NCBI RefSeq assembly: GCF_019357415.1
Contig: NZ_CP048410.1
Span: 806,001 to 870,000, forward strand
Direction of reading: 5' to 3'
DNA length: 64,000 nucleotides
Origin: Gramella sp. MT6
GTDB lineage: Bacteria; Bacteroidota; Bacteroidia; Flavobacteriales; Flavobacteriaceae
Shown here: positions 1 to 9,091 of the stretch, piece after piece
How the letters are laid out: every line of letters begins with the position of its first letter
Numbering within the stretch: position 1 is the stretch's first letter
Program-made: the position numbers and the translations under genes
The notes under the pieces: model-generated
Told to the model about the DNA's origin: nothing
Databases searched by the model: none
Seen by the model: only the letters and a program-made list of their open reading frames with translations

Positions 1-246
1 AGAATTATTAAGTCTTTCTACGAGCAACTTTTCAGCCTTATCAAAATCTTCCATTTGCTGATAGGAAGAAACGAGGCCATTGAAGAAAACAAGGTTCGCG
101 GGGTTGTCTTTATAAAGCCTTTCATAGATCTTCAGGGCTTTCTCATATTCGCCCTGGTCAAAGAAATTCTTAGCCAGTTGTTCACTTTGAGCAAAGACTC
201 CGCAACCGGCTATAAACCATAAAGCTATAAACAAAAAACAGCGCAT
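1..246 (-). CDS. TPR-repeat protein, N-terminal part (cut by window edge)
   Basis: The first 82 codons of a secreted or periplasmic tetratricopeptide-repeat protein; the rest lies beyond position 1. The translation opens with a hydrophobic signal peptide (MRCFLFIALWFIAGCGVFAQ), with a Cys that could also serve as a weak lipobox, followed by at least one TPR-like helix pair (FFDQGEYEKALKIYERLYKDN). TPR proteins scaffold protein contacts; the specific role is unknown. It follows serS on the same strand. Its start codon lies inside the 3' arm of the hairpin at 233-274, which looks like the serS terminator, so expression may depend on read-through or on a start I cannot see. Confidence 0.75.
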   Translation of the reverse strand, partial: MRCFLFIALWFIAGCGVFAQSEQLAKNFFDQGEYEKALKIYERLYKDNPANLVFFNGLVSSYQQMEDFDKAEKLLVERLNNS

Positions 247-274
247 ATGTAAATATAAACATTTGCGCTGTTTT
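233..274 (-). terminator. Hairpin after serS overlapping the next start codon
   Basis: On the minus strand AACAGCGCA pairs with TGCGCTGTT, and an inner ATG/CAT pair extends the stem beyond one A-A mismatch. The 3' arm runs into a T-rich stretch. It begins about 17 bases after the serS stop, as expected for an intrinsic terminator. The 3' arm contains the ATG of the TPR gene, so the same bases act as coding sequence. Confidence 0.6.
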
Positions 275-291
275 ATAATATGATAGAGAAA

Positions 292-1563
292 TTAATCTAT
301 AATATCGAAACCACAGTAAGGTACGAGTACTTCAGGGACTTTAATACCCGCTTCGGTTTGATAATTTTCAAGTATCCCGGCCAATACTCTCGGCAGGGCA
401 AGTGCACTACCGTTAAGGGTGTGCGCAAGTTCCTTTTTATTCTCTTTATTCTTGAATCTCAATTTCAGCCTGTTCGCCTGGAAATTCTCAAAGTTAGAAA
501 CAGAGCTTATTTCCAGCCAGCGATCCTGCGCAGTTGAGAAAACTTCGAAATCGAAGGTCAAAGCTGAAGTAAAACCAAGATCTCCACCGCAAAGACGAAG
601 GATCCTGTAAGGTAATTTCAATTCCTTTAAAAGTCCCTTTATATGCTCCACCATTTTATCCAGGGCCGCATATGAATTTTCAGGAGTTTCCAGTCTTACG
701 ATCTCTACTTTGTCGAATTGATGCAAACGGTTAAGTCCGCGAACGTGCGCACCATACGAACCGGCTTCACGACGGAAACAAGGAGTATAGCCTGTACATA
801 GCACAGGAAAATCCTTTTCATTCATCAAATTATCACGGAACATATTGGTCACAGGAACCTCAGCAGTTGGGATAAGGTAAAGGTCATCTCCAGTCACGTG
901 GTACATCTGCCCTTCTTTATCTGGCAGCTGACCTGTTCCAAAACCTGAAGCTTCGTTCACCATCAATGGCAACTGATATTCGGTATATCCGGCTTCAATG
1001 GCTTTATCAAGGAACCAGGTAATTAGCGCGCGCTGAAGCCTCGCTCCTTTTCCTTTGTAAACAGGAAAACCTGCACCGGTGATCTTGTTCCCAAGTTCAA
1101 AATCTATAATATCGTATTTCTTCGCAAGTTCCCAGTGAGGCATAGAACCTTCTGCCAGCACAGGAATATCACCTTCTTTATAAATTTCTTCGTTATCATC
1201 CTCGCTCATCCCTGCCGGAACAGATTCGTGAGGGATATTAGGGATGGTATAAAGCAAGTTTTGCAGGTCGGCAATGGTAGCCGTTAGTTTCTCTGAAAGC
1301 TCCTTGGATTCCTCCTTTAAACGGCTTGTCTTTTCCTTAAGGATATTTGCTTTTTCGTGCTCTCCATTCTTGAACAATAGCCCGATCTCTTTGGACATTT
1401 TGTTGGAGCTCGCAAGAATATCATCAAGGCTCGCCTGGGTAGACCTTCTGGTCTCGTCCAGGGTTAAAACCTGTTCGAAAATATCTGAAGCATCAAAGTT
1501 CCTTTTTTTAAGGGCTTTGATATACTCTTCTTTATGCTCTGCAATCTTTGAAACCTGTAACAT
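292..1563 (-). CDS. serS: Seryl-tRNA synthetase
   Basis: Cytoplasmic class II aminoacyl-tRNA synthetase that charges tRNA-Ser (and tRNA-Sec where present) with serine. At 423 residues it is full length for the bacterial family. The N-terminal 110 residues are the long antiparallel coiled-coil tRNA-binding arm (residues 30-100 are rich in Lys, Glu and Leu). The catalytic core shows class II motif 2 (FRREAGSYG) and motif 3 (ALALPRVLAGILENYQ). It starts at ATG with a candidate -7 box (TACATTTG, 1607-1614) just upstream. The hairpin at 233-274 follows the stop. Assignment is secure. Confidence 0.97.
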   Translation of the reverse strand: MLQVSKIAEHKEEYIKALKKRNFDASDIFEQVLTLDETRRSTQASLDDILASSNKMSKEIGLLFKNGEHEKANILKEKTSRLKEESKELSEKLTATIADLQNLLYTIPNIPHESVPAGMSEDDNEEIYKEGDIPVLAEGSMPHWELAKKYDIIDFELGNKITGAGFPVYKGKGARLQRALITWFLDKAIEAGYTEYQLPLMVNEASGFGTGQLPDKEGQMYHVTGDDLYLIPTAEVPVTNMFRDNLMNEKDFPVLCTGYTPCFRREAGSYGAHVRGLNRLHQFDKVEIVRLETPENSYAALDKMVEHIKGLLKELKLPYRILRLCGGDLGFTSALTFDFEVFSTAQDRWLEISSVSNFENFQANRLKLRFKNKENKKELAHTLNGSALALPRVLAGILENYQTEAGIKVPEVLVPYCGFDIID

Positions 1564-1606
1564 GAGGCGGTTTAATTTAATTTGCCGTTTATACTTTTAC
1601 GAGCTG

Positions 1607-1614
1607 CAAATGTA
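1607..1614 (-). promoter_or_regulatory. Candidate -7 promoter box for serS
   Basis: TACATTTG on the minus strand matches the Bacteroidota sigma-A -7 consensus TAnnTTTG and sits 44 bases before the serS ATG. A possible -33 TTG (complement of CAA at 1641-1643) is 26 bases further up, longer than the usual 19-21, so only the -7 element is convincing. Confidence 0.45.
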
Positions 1615-1650
1615 ACAAAAGCAGGTAAGAAAATCATTGCCAAATTAAGG

Positions 1651-2877
1651 CTATTCAGCTGCTATGGTCTCTTTCTGTAATTTCTCTTCCACCCGTTCCA
1701 GATCTGCCTGATAAAATTCCCACTCAAAGTTTCCGGTTTCCTTCACCATTCTTAAAGCTTTTTCATAATTGGGTTTTGCCTTTTCAAATTCACCAAGCTC
1801 TTCATATGCCATTCCCAGGGTAGAATAGGCGTCGTAGGAATCTGGATGTTCTTCGACATTCAGTTTAAACGCCTTAACGGAATCCTCTTTAAATTCATCG
1901 ACAGATAGAAAGTTATAACCCAGATCTATAAGAGCATATTCATTGGTCACTTCGAACCCATATTTTTCAGATAATTGTTCAAAGTAAGCCACAGCTTTAT
2001 CAAGCGCTCCCTGTGGACCTCCCTGGGCTATGATCTTTTCTTTGGTTTCAGGTGCCTCATATTGGGTAGGTTCGAAAATATATTTCAGGCCATGGTAAAT
2101 AGAAGGCAGACCTATAGATCCGTGGGATTCCTCGGGCATAGGTTCATATTTAAACCTGAGATCAGCTTCTGGATGGGCATTGATATAGTTATGGAATTTT
2201 CCGCTTAACTTCAAGACATCACCCCTCATGGTTCCCTTCTTTTCATCAGCAAGTGTCATATAAAAAGTAGCGCTAAGATCTGATGGCTTAAATACTTCCT
2301 CAAATTCCTTCGAAATCACCTTATTGGGATACCATAAACTCGGGCTAATGGTAAGATAAGCATCAAAGAGACCGGGCTGCTTAAAGAAGGTATAGGTATT
2401 AAATAATCCGCCTCGAGAATGTCCAACAATTATTTCATACGGTGCTGCTTTATAATTCTCCATTATATGAGGAATTAATTCCTTATCTATAAAAGTCATA
2501 AAATTATCCGCTGCCCCGGCTACTCCCATTCGGTCACGCTCCTCCTGACTAAGTTCGGGAGAATCTGGGCTAAGGTCCCGGTTACGGTGGGTATTCCTTA
2601 TCCCAACGATGATCATTTGGGGAATTCGCCTGTTGCGATAAAGATATTCTGCAGTTCCCACCGCATGCTTAAAATTGTAATCGCTATCGAGGAGATATAG
2701 AACCGGATAGGTCTTATCAGATTCTTCGTAGTCTTCAGGAAGGTAGATATCCAGCTTCCTGTTCTCATCCAGAATTTCTGAATGAATATTTACAGATTGC
2801 CCTATAACAATATCCTGCTGGCCATATCCTGAAAAACATAATAAAATAAGGGTGAAAAGTAGGTTGAATTTCATCAT
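1651..2877 (-). CDS. Secreted esterase (enterochelin-esterase-like fold) with TPR tail
   Basis: A predicted exported alpha/beta hydrolase of the putative esterase family (PF00756, the Fes/esterase D group), 408 residues. A signal peptide (residues 1-20, ending GYGQQ) is followed by the hydrolase domain with the nucleophile elbow GHSRGG and an HGSIG-type histidine region near residue 250. Residues from about 290 to 400 form TPR-like helices (YDAYSTLGMAYEELGEFEKAK), so the protein is a hydrolase-TPR fusion common in Bacteroidota. The natural ester is unknown: siderophore breakdown is possible, but no siderophore genes are nearby. The start is one of two adjacent ATG codons. Confidence 0.85.
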   Translation of the reverse strand: MMKFNLLFTLILLCFSGYGQQDIVIGQSVNIHSEILDENRKLDIYLPEDYEESDKTYPVLYLLDSDYNFKHAVGTAEYLYRNRRIPQMIIVGIRNTHRNRDLSPDSPELSQEERDRMGVAGAADNFMTFIDKELIPHIMENYKAAPYEIIVGHSRGGLFNTYTFFKQPGLFDAYLTISPSLWYPNKVISKEFEEVFKPSDLSATFYMTLADEKKGTMRGDVLKLSGKFHNYINAHPEADLRFKYEPMPEESHGSIGLPSIYHGLKYIFEPTQYEAPETKEKIIAQGGPQGALDKAVAYFEQLSEKYGFEVTNEYALIDLGYNFLSVDEFKEDSVKAFKLNVEEHPDSYDAYSTLGMAYEELGEFEKAKPNYEKALRMVKETGNFEWEFYQADLERVEEKLQKETIAAE

Positions 2878-2933
2878 TAGATTTAGAATTTCATCTAATC
2901 TATAGATTCAACAGTTATAAAAATAAGATTATG

Positions 2934-4253
2934 CTATTTTTCTTCTGAAGGCATGATCCATTCGTGATGTTTAAAATGCTGCCATTTTTCTGCGGCGAGG
3001 TCTACTTTTGGATCTATTAATGGCTTATAAGGTCTGCCATTTACACTTATTTTTCCTTCCACATACACCTCAACTTCTTTGCCTTTTTCTGCATATTCCT
3101 CCTCCAGGCGCTGCGCAAATTGCCAGATAAGGTCTGGCTTGGAAGTAATGGCCCGCAATTGTTTCCGGGATAAATAATCTTTCTTGTCCACGTAGATCGT
3201 ATCGCTGGTTCCTTTTTCAACCACTTTAAAAGCTACCCGGCCGCTCTTTCCGCGAAGCATCATACGCCAGCTTAACCTGTGTCCTTCTTCGGTCCAGAGC
3301 ACATCATCCTTAAAAAACCAGTGTCTTAAGGGCAGGCTTACCTGGATGACGAACCAGACAGACATGGCTCCTATCAGGAAATTACGATAAGGAGGCACGA
3401 TGACCTCATCACCCTCATAGTGCTTTTTCTTATTCCGCAAGAAGATCCTGTTGATGGTTTCCGTAGGGAAAAAGAAGATACAGAAGGCAAGGGACATGTA
3501 AGGAAAGATGCCGATATGAAAGATAAAACTATTGAAAAGATGGAAGAATATTGCTGCCAGGAAAACAGGCAATCTAGTAGGTTTCCATAATAACAATGGA
3601 ATGATTAAAAGATCAAATAGCAATCCGAAATAAGCGATCGCATAACGTATCCAACCCTGCTGCAGGAATTCACCAACCAGCCAGTAATCCCGTTTAGATT
3701 TCATTAAAATTGCCGGGAAACTACCATCCAGCCAATCCGGATATAATTTTGCGACCGAGGCATAGGTATAGACGATCCAGAGCTGCAGTACTATAAAAAC
3801 CCAAACCCAGCGGGGCATGGATATCCTGCTAATAGAGGGATTTATTTTTGCATCCACGGAAAACCAGCGGTGGGCCGGTAAAAAACACATCACGAAACAT
3901 AACAGCATTAAGAGGTAATAATGGTTGTTATACGATGATTTCTGCATAAGATAAACCCCAGACCACATGATCGCATAGGCAAGAATGGAAATCCGGTATT
4001 TGAAACCAACCATCACGAAGATGCCGAACAAGCCCATGATACCATAATACCAAAGCATCCCATTGCCAGGTAAAGGCTGCAGGAATTCAAAACCTATGAA
4101 ATTAAAGGTGAATTCAGGCTCCATTAGCGTTCTCCTTACCCAACCGGTAAAGATCGCTCCAAAGGCCTCGATGGCGATCAACAAACCAAAAAACGCACGA
4201 AATACTACAAGTGCCGAATTATCAACTTGTTTGAACAACCACCTGTTAAGCAT
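2934..4253 (-). CDS. HTTM-domain membrane protein (vitamin K gamma-carboxylase-like)
   Basis: An integral membrane protein of 439 residues with the horizontally transferred transmembrane (HTTM) domain shared with animal vitamin-K-dependent gamma-carboxylases. Around six to eight hydrophobic helices span residues 10-285, including the family-typical VVFRAFFGLLIAIEAFG and AYFGLLFDLLIIPLLLW stretches. The last 150 residues are soluble and include a family-like RHWFF...EGHRLSWRMMLR segment. Carboxylase activity is not established for bacterial members. It overlaps the end of ribF by 8 bases, so the two are probably co-transcribed with pth. Confidence 0.85.
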   Translation of the reverse strand: MLNRWLFKQVDNSALVVFRAFFGLLIAIEAFGAIFTGWVRRTLMEPEFTFNFIGFEFLQPLPGNGMLWYYGIMGLFGIFVMVGFKYRISILAYAIMWSGVYLMQKSSYNNHYYLLMLLCFVMCFLPAHRWFSVDAKINPSISRISMPRWVWVFIVLQLWIVYTYASVAKLYPDWLDGSFPAILMKSKRDYWLVGEFLQQGWIRYAIAYFGLLFDLLIIPLLLWKPTRLPVFLAAIFFHLFNSFIFHIGIFPYMSLAFCIFFFPTETINRIFLRNKKKHYEGDEVIVPPYRNFLIGAMSVWFVIQVSLPLRHWFFKDDVLWTEEGHRLSWRMMLRGKSGRVAFKVVEKGTSDTIYVDKKDYLSRKQLRAITSKPDLIWQFAQRLEEEYAEKGKEVEVYVEGKISVNGRPYKPLIDPKVDLAAEKWQHFKHHEWIMPSEEK

Positions 4254-5181
4254 AGTTATCTTTTATGTATTGTTTGGAAAAGGCCCGGTCCTGTTTCATA
4301 GCGATCTTAAGATCGTCTACAGAATCGAATTTCTTCTCATCCCTTATCCTCACCAGCATTTCGATCTCTAATTCCTTTCCGTAAAGATCTTTATCCAGTT
4401 CAAAGAAATTAGCCTCGATGGTCTTCTCTTTTCCTCCTACGGTAGGATTGGTCCCTATATTCATCATCCCGAAAACTCTGTCTCCGTCGATATTGGCACT
4501 AACCACGTAAACCCCGTTTTTCGGGATAAGCTTATAATCTTCTTCAACTTCCAGGTTAGCGGTAGGAAATCCCAGGTCTTTGCCTATTCCGCGGCCTTTC
4601 ACTATAGTTCCGTTAAGGGTAAAAGGATGTTGTAAATATAAATTAGCACGTTCCACACGGCCTTCTAAAAGTGCATTTCTTATCTTGGTTGAACTCACCG
4701 CCACCTGCTCCACATCCTGCTGAGTTATCTCTTCAACCTCGAAACCAAATTCTATCCCGAATTGTCTCAGATCGTTGATATCTGCAGTACGGTTACGTCC
4801 AAATCTATGGTCATAGCCAATAATGATCTTTTTAGCTTTTAGCTTATTCACCAGGATATCGCGCACGAATTCCACCGCGGTAAGCCTTGAAAATTGCTGG
4901 GTAAAAGGATGCACCACCAGGTGATCTATCCCGGTCTCCTCCAGTAAACGCTTTCTCTCTTCGATGGTATTAATAAGCTGAATGCCGCTTTCCTTCTGCA
5001 ACACCATTCTCGGATGTGGGAAAAACGTTAGCACGACAGAATCAAGATTATTCGCGTGAGCAGAATTCACCAATCGCTCTATGATCTTGCGATGTCCCAC
5101 ATGAACCCCGTCAAAAGTACCAATGGTCACCACCGTTTGCCGTTCGCTTAGGAATGAGTTTGCTCCTTTATATTCTTTCAA
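4246..5181 (-). CDS. ribF: Bifunctional riboflavin kinase / FAD synthetase
   Basis: Makes FMN from riboflavin and then FAD from FMN. At 311 residues it is full length. The N-terminal nucleotidyltransferase domain carries VTIGTFDGVHVGH, the HxGH-type adenylylation motif, and GYDHRFGRNR. The C-terminal flavokinase domain (from about residue 180) carries GRGIGKDLGFPTANL and MMNIGTNPTVGG. No ATG is available near the start; the reading frame opens with TTG six bases after the pth stop, consistent with coupled translation. Assignment is secure; the start codon is the only doubt. Confidence 0.95.
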   Translation of the reverse strand: MKEYKGANSFLSERQTVVTIGTFDGVHVGHRKIIERLVNSAHANNLDSVVLTFFPHPRMVLQKESGIQLINTIEERKRLLEETGIDHLVVHPFTQQFSRLTAVEFVRDILVNKLKAKKIIIGYDHRFGRNRTADINDLRQFGIEFGFEVEEITQQDVEQVAVSSTKIRNALLEGRVERANLYLQHPFTLNGTIVKGRGIGKDLGFPTANLEVEEDYKLIPKNGVYVVSANIDGDRVFGMMNIGTNPTVGGKEKTIEANFFELDKDLYGKELEIEMLVRIRDEKKFDSVDDLKIAMKQDRAFSKQYIKDNYA

Positions 5182-5187
5182 ATTCTG

Positions 5188-5814
5188 CTATTTACCGTTA
5201 AAAGTATTCATTGTATTGGAAACTCCGGCGGTTCCAAAAGATTGTATCAATTCTGCCGAAGTCTTTAATCGTTCGGGTAATTTCTTCTCTTCCTGCTCAT
5301 CCCATTCTCCCAGCACATAATCTACCTGGCTTCCTTTGGAGAACTCATCGCTGATCCCAAATCTAAACCGGTTATATTTCGTGGTGTTCAACTGGGCCTG
5401 GATGTCTTTGAGTCCGTTATGCCCGCCATCGCTGCCTTTGGTCTTTAATCTTAAGGTTCCGAAGGGAAGGTTAAGATCATCTGTAACCACAAGCAGATTT
5501 TCAAGAGAGATCTTTTCTTTCTGCATCCAGTAATTAACGGCTTTCCCGCTAAGGTTCATATAAGTACTTGGCTTAAGCAGAACGAAGGTGCGGCCTTTAT
5601 ATTTAAAGGTAGCCACATCGCCCAGTTTCTGGGTTTCAAAAGCCACCTCTTTTTCACGGGCAAGTTCATCAAGGATCTTGAATCCTATATTATGCCTGGT
5701 ATTTTCATATTTAGGGCCAATATTCCCAAGGCCAACGATCAAAAATTTCTTCATGGGATCGATTTTCTCCCCGGTTTTTGTCTTTCCTAAAATCCTTCCG
5801 AAGAATGAAAGCAT
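5188..5814 (-). CDS. pth: Peptidyl-tRNA hydrolase
   Basis: Releases tRNA from peptidyl-tRNAs that drop off ribosomes. The family core begins at KFLIVGLGNIGPKYENTRHNIGF, with the conserved Asn and catalytic His (NTRHNIG), and continues through KPSTYMNLSGKAV and TDDLNLPFGTLRLK...GGHNGL. The ATG at 5814 adds 20 residues before the family-typical start; the internal ATG at 5754 (MKKFLIV) is the more usual beginning. It stands six bases before ribF, downstream of rplY and its terminator. Confidence 0.95.
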   Translation of the reverse strand: MLSFFGRILGKTKTGEKIDPMKKFLIVGLGNIGPKYENTRHNIGFKILDELAREKEVAFETQKLGDVATFKYKGRTFVLLKPSTYMNLSGKAVNYWMQKEKISLENLLVVTDDLNLPFGTLRLKTKGSDGGHNGLKDIQAQLNTTKYNRFRFGISDEFSKGSQVDYVLGEWDEQEEKKLPERLKTSAELIQSFGTAGVSNTMNTFNGK

Positions 5815-5897
5815 CCAATTAGTTTTGGTAAAGATAAAATTAATCAGATACTTTTTAAATCAGAAAATCTAAAAGCGGATATAAATTTGATTTAAAC

Positions 5898-5928
5898 AAA
5901 AAAGCATCCCGAAACGGAATGCTTTTTA
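5898..5928 (-). terminator. Rho-independent terminator after rplY
   Basis: AAAAAGCAT and ATGCTTTTT form a stem around a short GAAAC-type loop, with an extra CC/GG pair inside and a run of T on both strands. It lies about 20 bases after the rplY stop and separates rplY from pth. Confidence 0.75.
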
Positions 5929-5949
5929 TTAGGTATTCAAAAAAGGATA

Positions 5950-6606
5950 CTAGTTATCTTCTCCCTCTTTTACTGCTGCCACGTCATCAGTTTCAGTAGC
6001 TGGTACCTCATCTGCTGCAACTTCATCTTCGTCTTCATCATCATCAAGAGCAACGATGTTACGAGAAGTTCTAACCTGGCAAATTACTGTGTTATCTGGA
6101 TGCTGGATCACGTAGTCTTTACTGTCTACACCAGTTACATATAGCTTCTGACCAATTTTAAGTTTAGTCACGTTAGCTACGATATAATCTGGAAGATCTC
6201 CAGGTAAACCTCTTACTTTAAGACGACGAAGGTTGTATCTTAATACACCACCGTTCTTAACCCCTCTTGCCACACCTTCAGTGTGAATTGGGATTTCCAT
6301 AGTAATTGGCTTATCATCAAATATCTGGTAGAAATCCATGTGTAGGATAGCGTCACTTACAGGGTGGAATTGAATGTCCTGTAGGATAGCGTCGTAAGAC
6401 TCACCACTTTTCAATTTGATTTTTACTGTGTGTACATCTGGAGTATACACTAAATCTTTAAATGCGATTTCCTCTGCTGCAAAGTGTAGTGGATCACCTT
6501 CTACCCCGTACAATACGCAAGGAACCTGTCCAGCATTACGTAGTGCTTTCGTTGCCTTCTTGCCTACGCTTTCTCTTTTAGATCCGTTGATCGTAATTGA
6601 TTTCAT
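5950..6606 (-). CDS. rplY: 50S ribosomal protein L25 (general stress protein Ctc form)
   Basis: Binds 5S rRNA in the large ribosomal subunit. At 218 residues this is the long Ctc/TL5 type: the N-terminal L25 beta-barrel (to about residue 95, with [16 protein letters not shown]) is followed by a C-terminal TL5 domain, then an acidic tail of about 30 residues rich in Asp and Glu ([15 protein letters not shown]). Such tails are usual in Bacteroidota. A -7 box lies at 6686-6693 and a terminator follows the gene. Secure. Confidence 0.96.
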   Translation of the reverse strand: MKSITINGSKRESVGKKATKALRNAGQVPCVLYGVEGDPLHFAAEEIAFKDLVYTPDVHTVKIKLKSGESYDAILQDIQFHPVSDAILHMDFYQIFDDKPITMEIPIHTEGVARGVKNGGVLRYNLRRLKVRGLPGDLPDYIVANVTKLKIGQKLYVTGVDSKDYVIQHPDNTVICQVRTSRNIVALDDDEDEDEVAADEVPATETDDVAAVKEGEDN

Positions 6607-6685
6607 TTGAATTACTTAATTTAATTGAACAAATGTTGTCAAGTTCTTCGTGAACCGCCTTCATTTGTTTAAAAATTTTAGGCTG

Positions 6686-6693
6686 CAAAAGTA
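6686..6693 (-). promoter_or_regulatory. Candidate -7 promoter box for rplY
   Basis: TACTTTTG on the minus strand matches TAnnTTTG and lies 79 bases before the rplY ATG, within the spacer. No convincing -33 TTG is visible at the expected distance. Confidence 0.45.
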
Positions 6694-7432
6694 AGCCTTT
6701 TTCTGAATCTTTAAAACCCTGTTGTTGAAAAAGTTCTGATAGTGATTAGAATTTAGACATTGGATGCTTGAATAATGAAATTCAGACCTAGATTTTTGAA
6801 AATTAAACTCTTATCATTTTAAAAGCCATTTTAAATTTTGCTCTATACTTTCGACAGTCGTTTAAAAGTCCTTTGAAAATTGTCATCCTGAGCCTGTCGA
6901 TGGATGGTTCTTACTTGTTTTTTTGTCTTTGCGGACGCAGTGAAGCAATCCCATGTTCAGAATTAAATTTTCCTTGCCAATTAGTATTCTTTCTCCTTTC
7001 TTTTTCCATTGCTGAAAAAGAAACAAAAAATCTAGTCTTCATTTTCTTGTTCACCCGTTACGGCTCGGAAGCTAAAAGAATTGAACTCCCTGCGGTCAAA
7101 CAGCAATTCTTTCTTAACGCTTCTTTCACCTACGGGTCCCGAAGTCGAAAATGAGGACATTTTAAAACTTTCTTTTTGTCTTTGCGATCGTAGGGAGAAA
7201 TCTCATCAATTAAAAAACACACTTCGACAAGCTCAGTGTGGCATTCCGCTAAAAAAAAGATTTCACAAGCGCACTTCGCAAAGCTCAGTGTAGCAACCCG
7301 GTTAAAATCTCAACTATAAATTCTCCATATTCCATCCTAACTGGTTTTTTCACAAAGCCTTATAAGTCATTGATGTCAAATTTCAGTAAATTGAAGGTTT
7401 GATAGTAACAAGCCAACCTGAAGCATTCTGAA
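6694..7432. repeat. Gene-poor spacer with dispersed-repeat fragments
   Basis: No convincing gene between rplY and ppx. The spacer contains pieces typical of short dispersed repeats in Bacteroidota: TGTCATCCTGAGCCTGTCGA at 6881-6900 and, in the opposite sense, TTCGACAAGCTCAGTGTGG at 7223-7241, with a diverged third copy (TTCGCAAAGCTCAGTGTAG) at 7275-7293. The phrase TTTTTGTCTTTGCG occurs twice, near 6920 and 7175, followed by similar bases. Open frames here (for example 6873-7154) have no family signal and cross the repeats, so they are not annotated. Confidence 0.55.
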
Positions 7433-9055
7433 ATGGAAAACTCAAAAGACAACGAAACCCCCACCAAACGTATAGCCGCCATAGACCTTGGCACCAATTC
7501 TTTCCACGCGGTGCTGGTGGATATTTATCCCGATGGAAGTTTCAGAACCATAGATAAACTCAAGGAAATGGTGATCCTGGCCGAAAAAGGAATGGACAAT
7601 TACCTTAGCGAGGATGCCATGCAACGTGGCCTGAATGCATTACAGCACATTAAGGTGCTTTGTGATTCCCAGCAGGTGGAAGAGATCATCGCTTTTGCCA
7701 CTTCAGCGATACGGGAAGCCAAGAACGGCGGGGATTTTACCCAGCGAATGATAGATGAAGTTGGTATCAAAGCCCGGGCGATCCCTGGAAAAATGGAAGC
7801 CGAACTGATAGGTTACGCCATTCGTCACAGTATCGCGCTGGACAAGGAAATGGTACTTATGGTGGATATTGGAGGCGGTAGCGTGGAGTTCATCGTGGGA
7901 AATAATGAGGAGTTCCTGTATCACAATAGCCTGAAACTAGGAGTTGCCAGGATGTCGGCTAAATATGTAAAGAACGATCCTATCACTAAAGAAGAGATCA
8001 AAACACTCGAAAAACATTACAAAGAAACACTCAAAGAGATTTCAGATGTGATCAAGGAACATGAAGTGACCACCATGATAGGGTCTTCGGGGACCATGGA
8101 AAATATTGGAGCCATGGTAGCCAACAGAACTTCCCTTACGGCAGACATGACCCTGAACGAGCTGGTATTTCGAGCTTCAGACTTTGAAGATCTCTACAAG
8201 GATTTTATAAAACTCACCCGCAAAGAGCGCAAGAAGATCAGCCAACTGGATGAAAAACGGATCGATATCATCAATCCGGGAATGGTGCTGGTAAAATACC
8301 TCATCAAGAAATTCAATATCGAGCATATCAAGATATCTGAAGCGGCCCTGCGTGACGGGATGATCCTTGATTTCCTGAATAAGGAAAGACCGCACCTTGA
8401 TCTGGTAGAGAACTTTCCCGATCCGCGTAAAAGGAGCATTTACGAGTTACTTAGAAAATGTAACTGGCTGGAAGCCCATTCCACTCATGTGGCCGGGATG
8501 GCGCTGCAGCTGTTCGATGAGTTCAGGGATGAGTTAAAACTGGAAGAATCAGACAGGGAGTTACTGGAATATGCTACCTGGATGCATGATATTGGCTATT
8601 ACATTTCCTACAGGAAGCACCACAAACATGCGCTTTACATCATCAGGCATTCAGACCTGCGGGGTTTTAATGAAGATGAGATAAATATCATGGCCAATGT
8701 GGCCAGGTATCATCGCCGCTCCAGACCTAAGAAGCGACATGGATTCTATAAAAAGATGGAAAAACCACTTCGGAAAAAAGTAAAACGGCTTTCAGCTCTA
8801 TTAAGGTTGGCAGATGGACTGGACCGAAGTCATTACCAGAATGTTCAGAAACTGGAAATAGACAACCTGGAGGATAAAGTGAACCTTTACCTGACTACCA
8901 TGGGAGATCCCGAACTCGAAGTATGGGGTGCCGAAAGAAAATCTAAATTATTTAAAAAAGTGACCGGTAAAAAACTGGAGATATACGCTGTGAACATGAG
9001 CGATCTTGAGCGTACCCAGTCTCCTACCGGCAATGAGAATAAAGTGGTCAATTGA
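7433..9055 (+). CDS. ppx: Exopolyphosphatase, Ppx/GppA family with HD-type C-terminus
   Basis: Hydrolyses terminal phosphates of inorganic polyphosphate and possibly pppGpp. The actin-like ATPase fold is seen in AAIDLGTNSFHAVLVDI (residues 15-31), the second phosphate loop VDIGGGSVEFIVG (near 144) and GSSGTMENIGAM (near 220). After residue 330 comes an HD-like helical domain with HSTHVAGMALQLFDEF and WMHDIGYYISYRKHHKH. The 540-residue length fits the longer family type. It runs opposite to its neighbours and converges on prs. Catalytic residues appear intact. Confidence 0.92.
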   Translation: MENSKDNETPTKRIAAIDLGTNSFHAVLVDIYPDGSFRTIDKLKEMVILAEKGMDNYLSEDAMQRGLNALQHIKVLCDSQQVEEIIAFATSAIREAKNGGDFTQRMIDEVGIKARAIPGKMEAELIGYAIRHSIALDKEMVLMVDIGGGSVEFIVGNNEEFLYHNSLKLGVARMSAKYVKNDPITKEEIKTLEKHYKETLKEISDVIKEHEVTTMIGSSGTMENIGAMVANRTSLTADMTLNELVFRASDFEDLYKDFIKLTRKERKKISQLDEKRIDIINPGMVLVKYLIKKFNIEHIKISEAALRDGMILDFLNKERPHLDLVENFPDPRKRSIYELLRKCNWLEAHSTHVAGMALQLFDEFRDELKLEESDRELLEYATWMHDIGYYISYRKHHKHALYIIRHSDLRGFNEDEINIMANVARYHRRSRPKKRHGFYKKMEKPLRKKVKRLSALLRLADGLDRSHYQNVQKLEIDNLEDKVNLYLTTMGDPELEVWGAERKSKLFKKVTGKKLEIYAVNMSDLERTQSPTGNENKVVN

Positions 9056-9091
9056 CAATTATCAATTCTCCACTTGCAATTAGTTCAGAAA

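Noticed and set aside
6873..7154. Open frame of 93 codons between rplY and ppx
   Set aside because: It runs across dispersed-repeat fragments, has no domain, no plausible ribosome-binding site and unusual composition.
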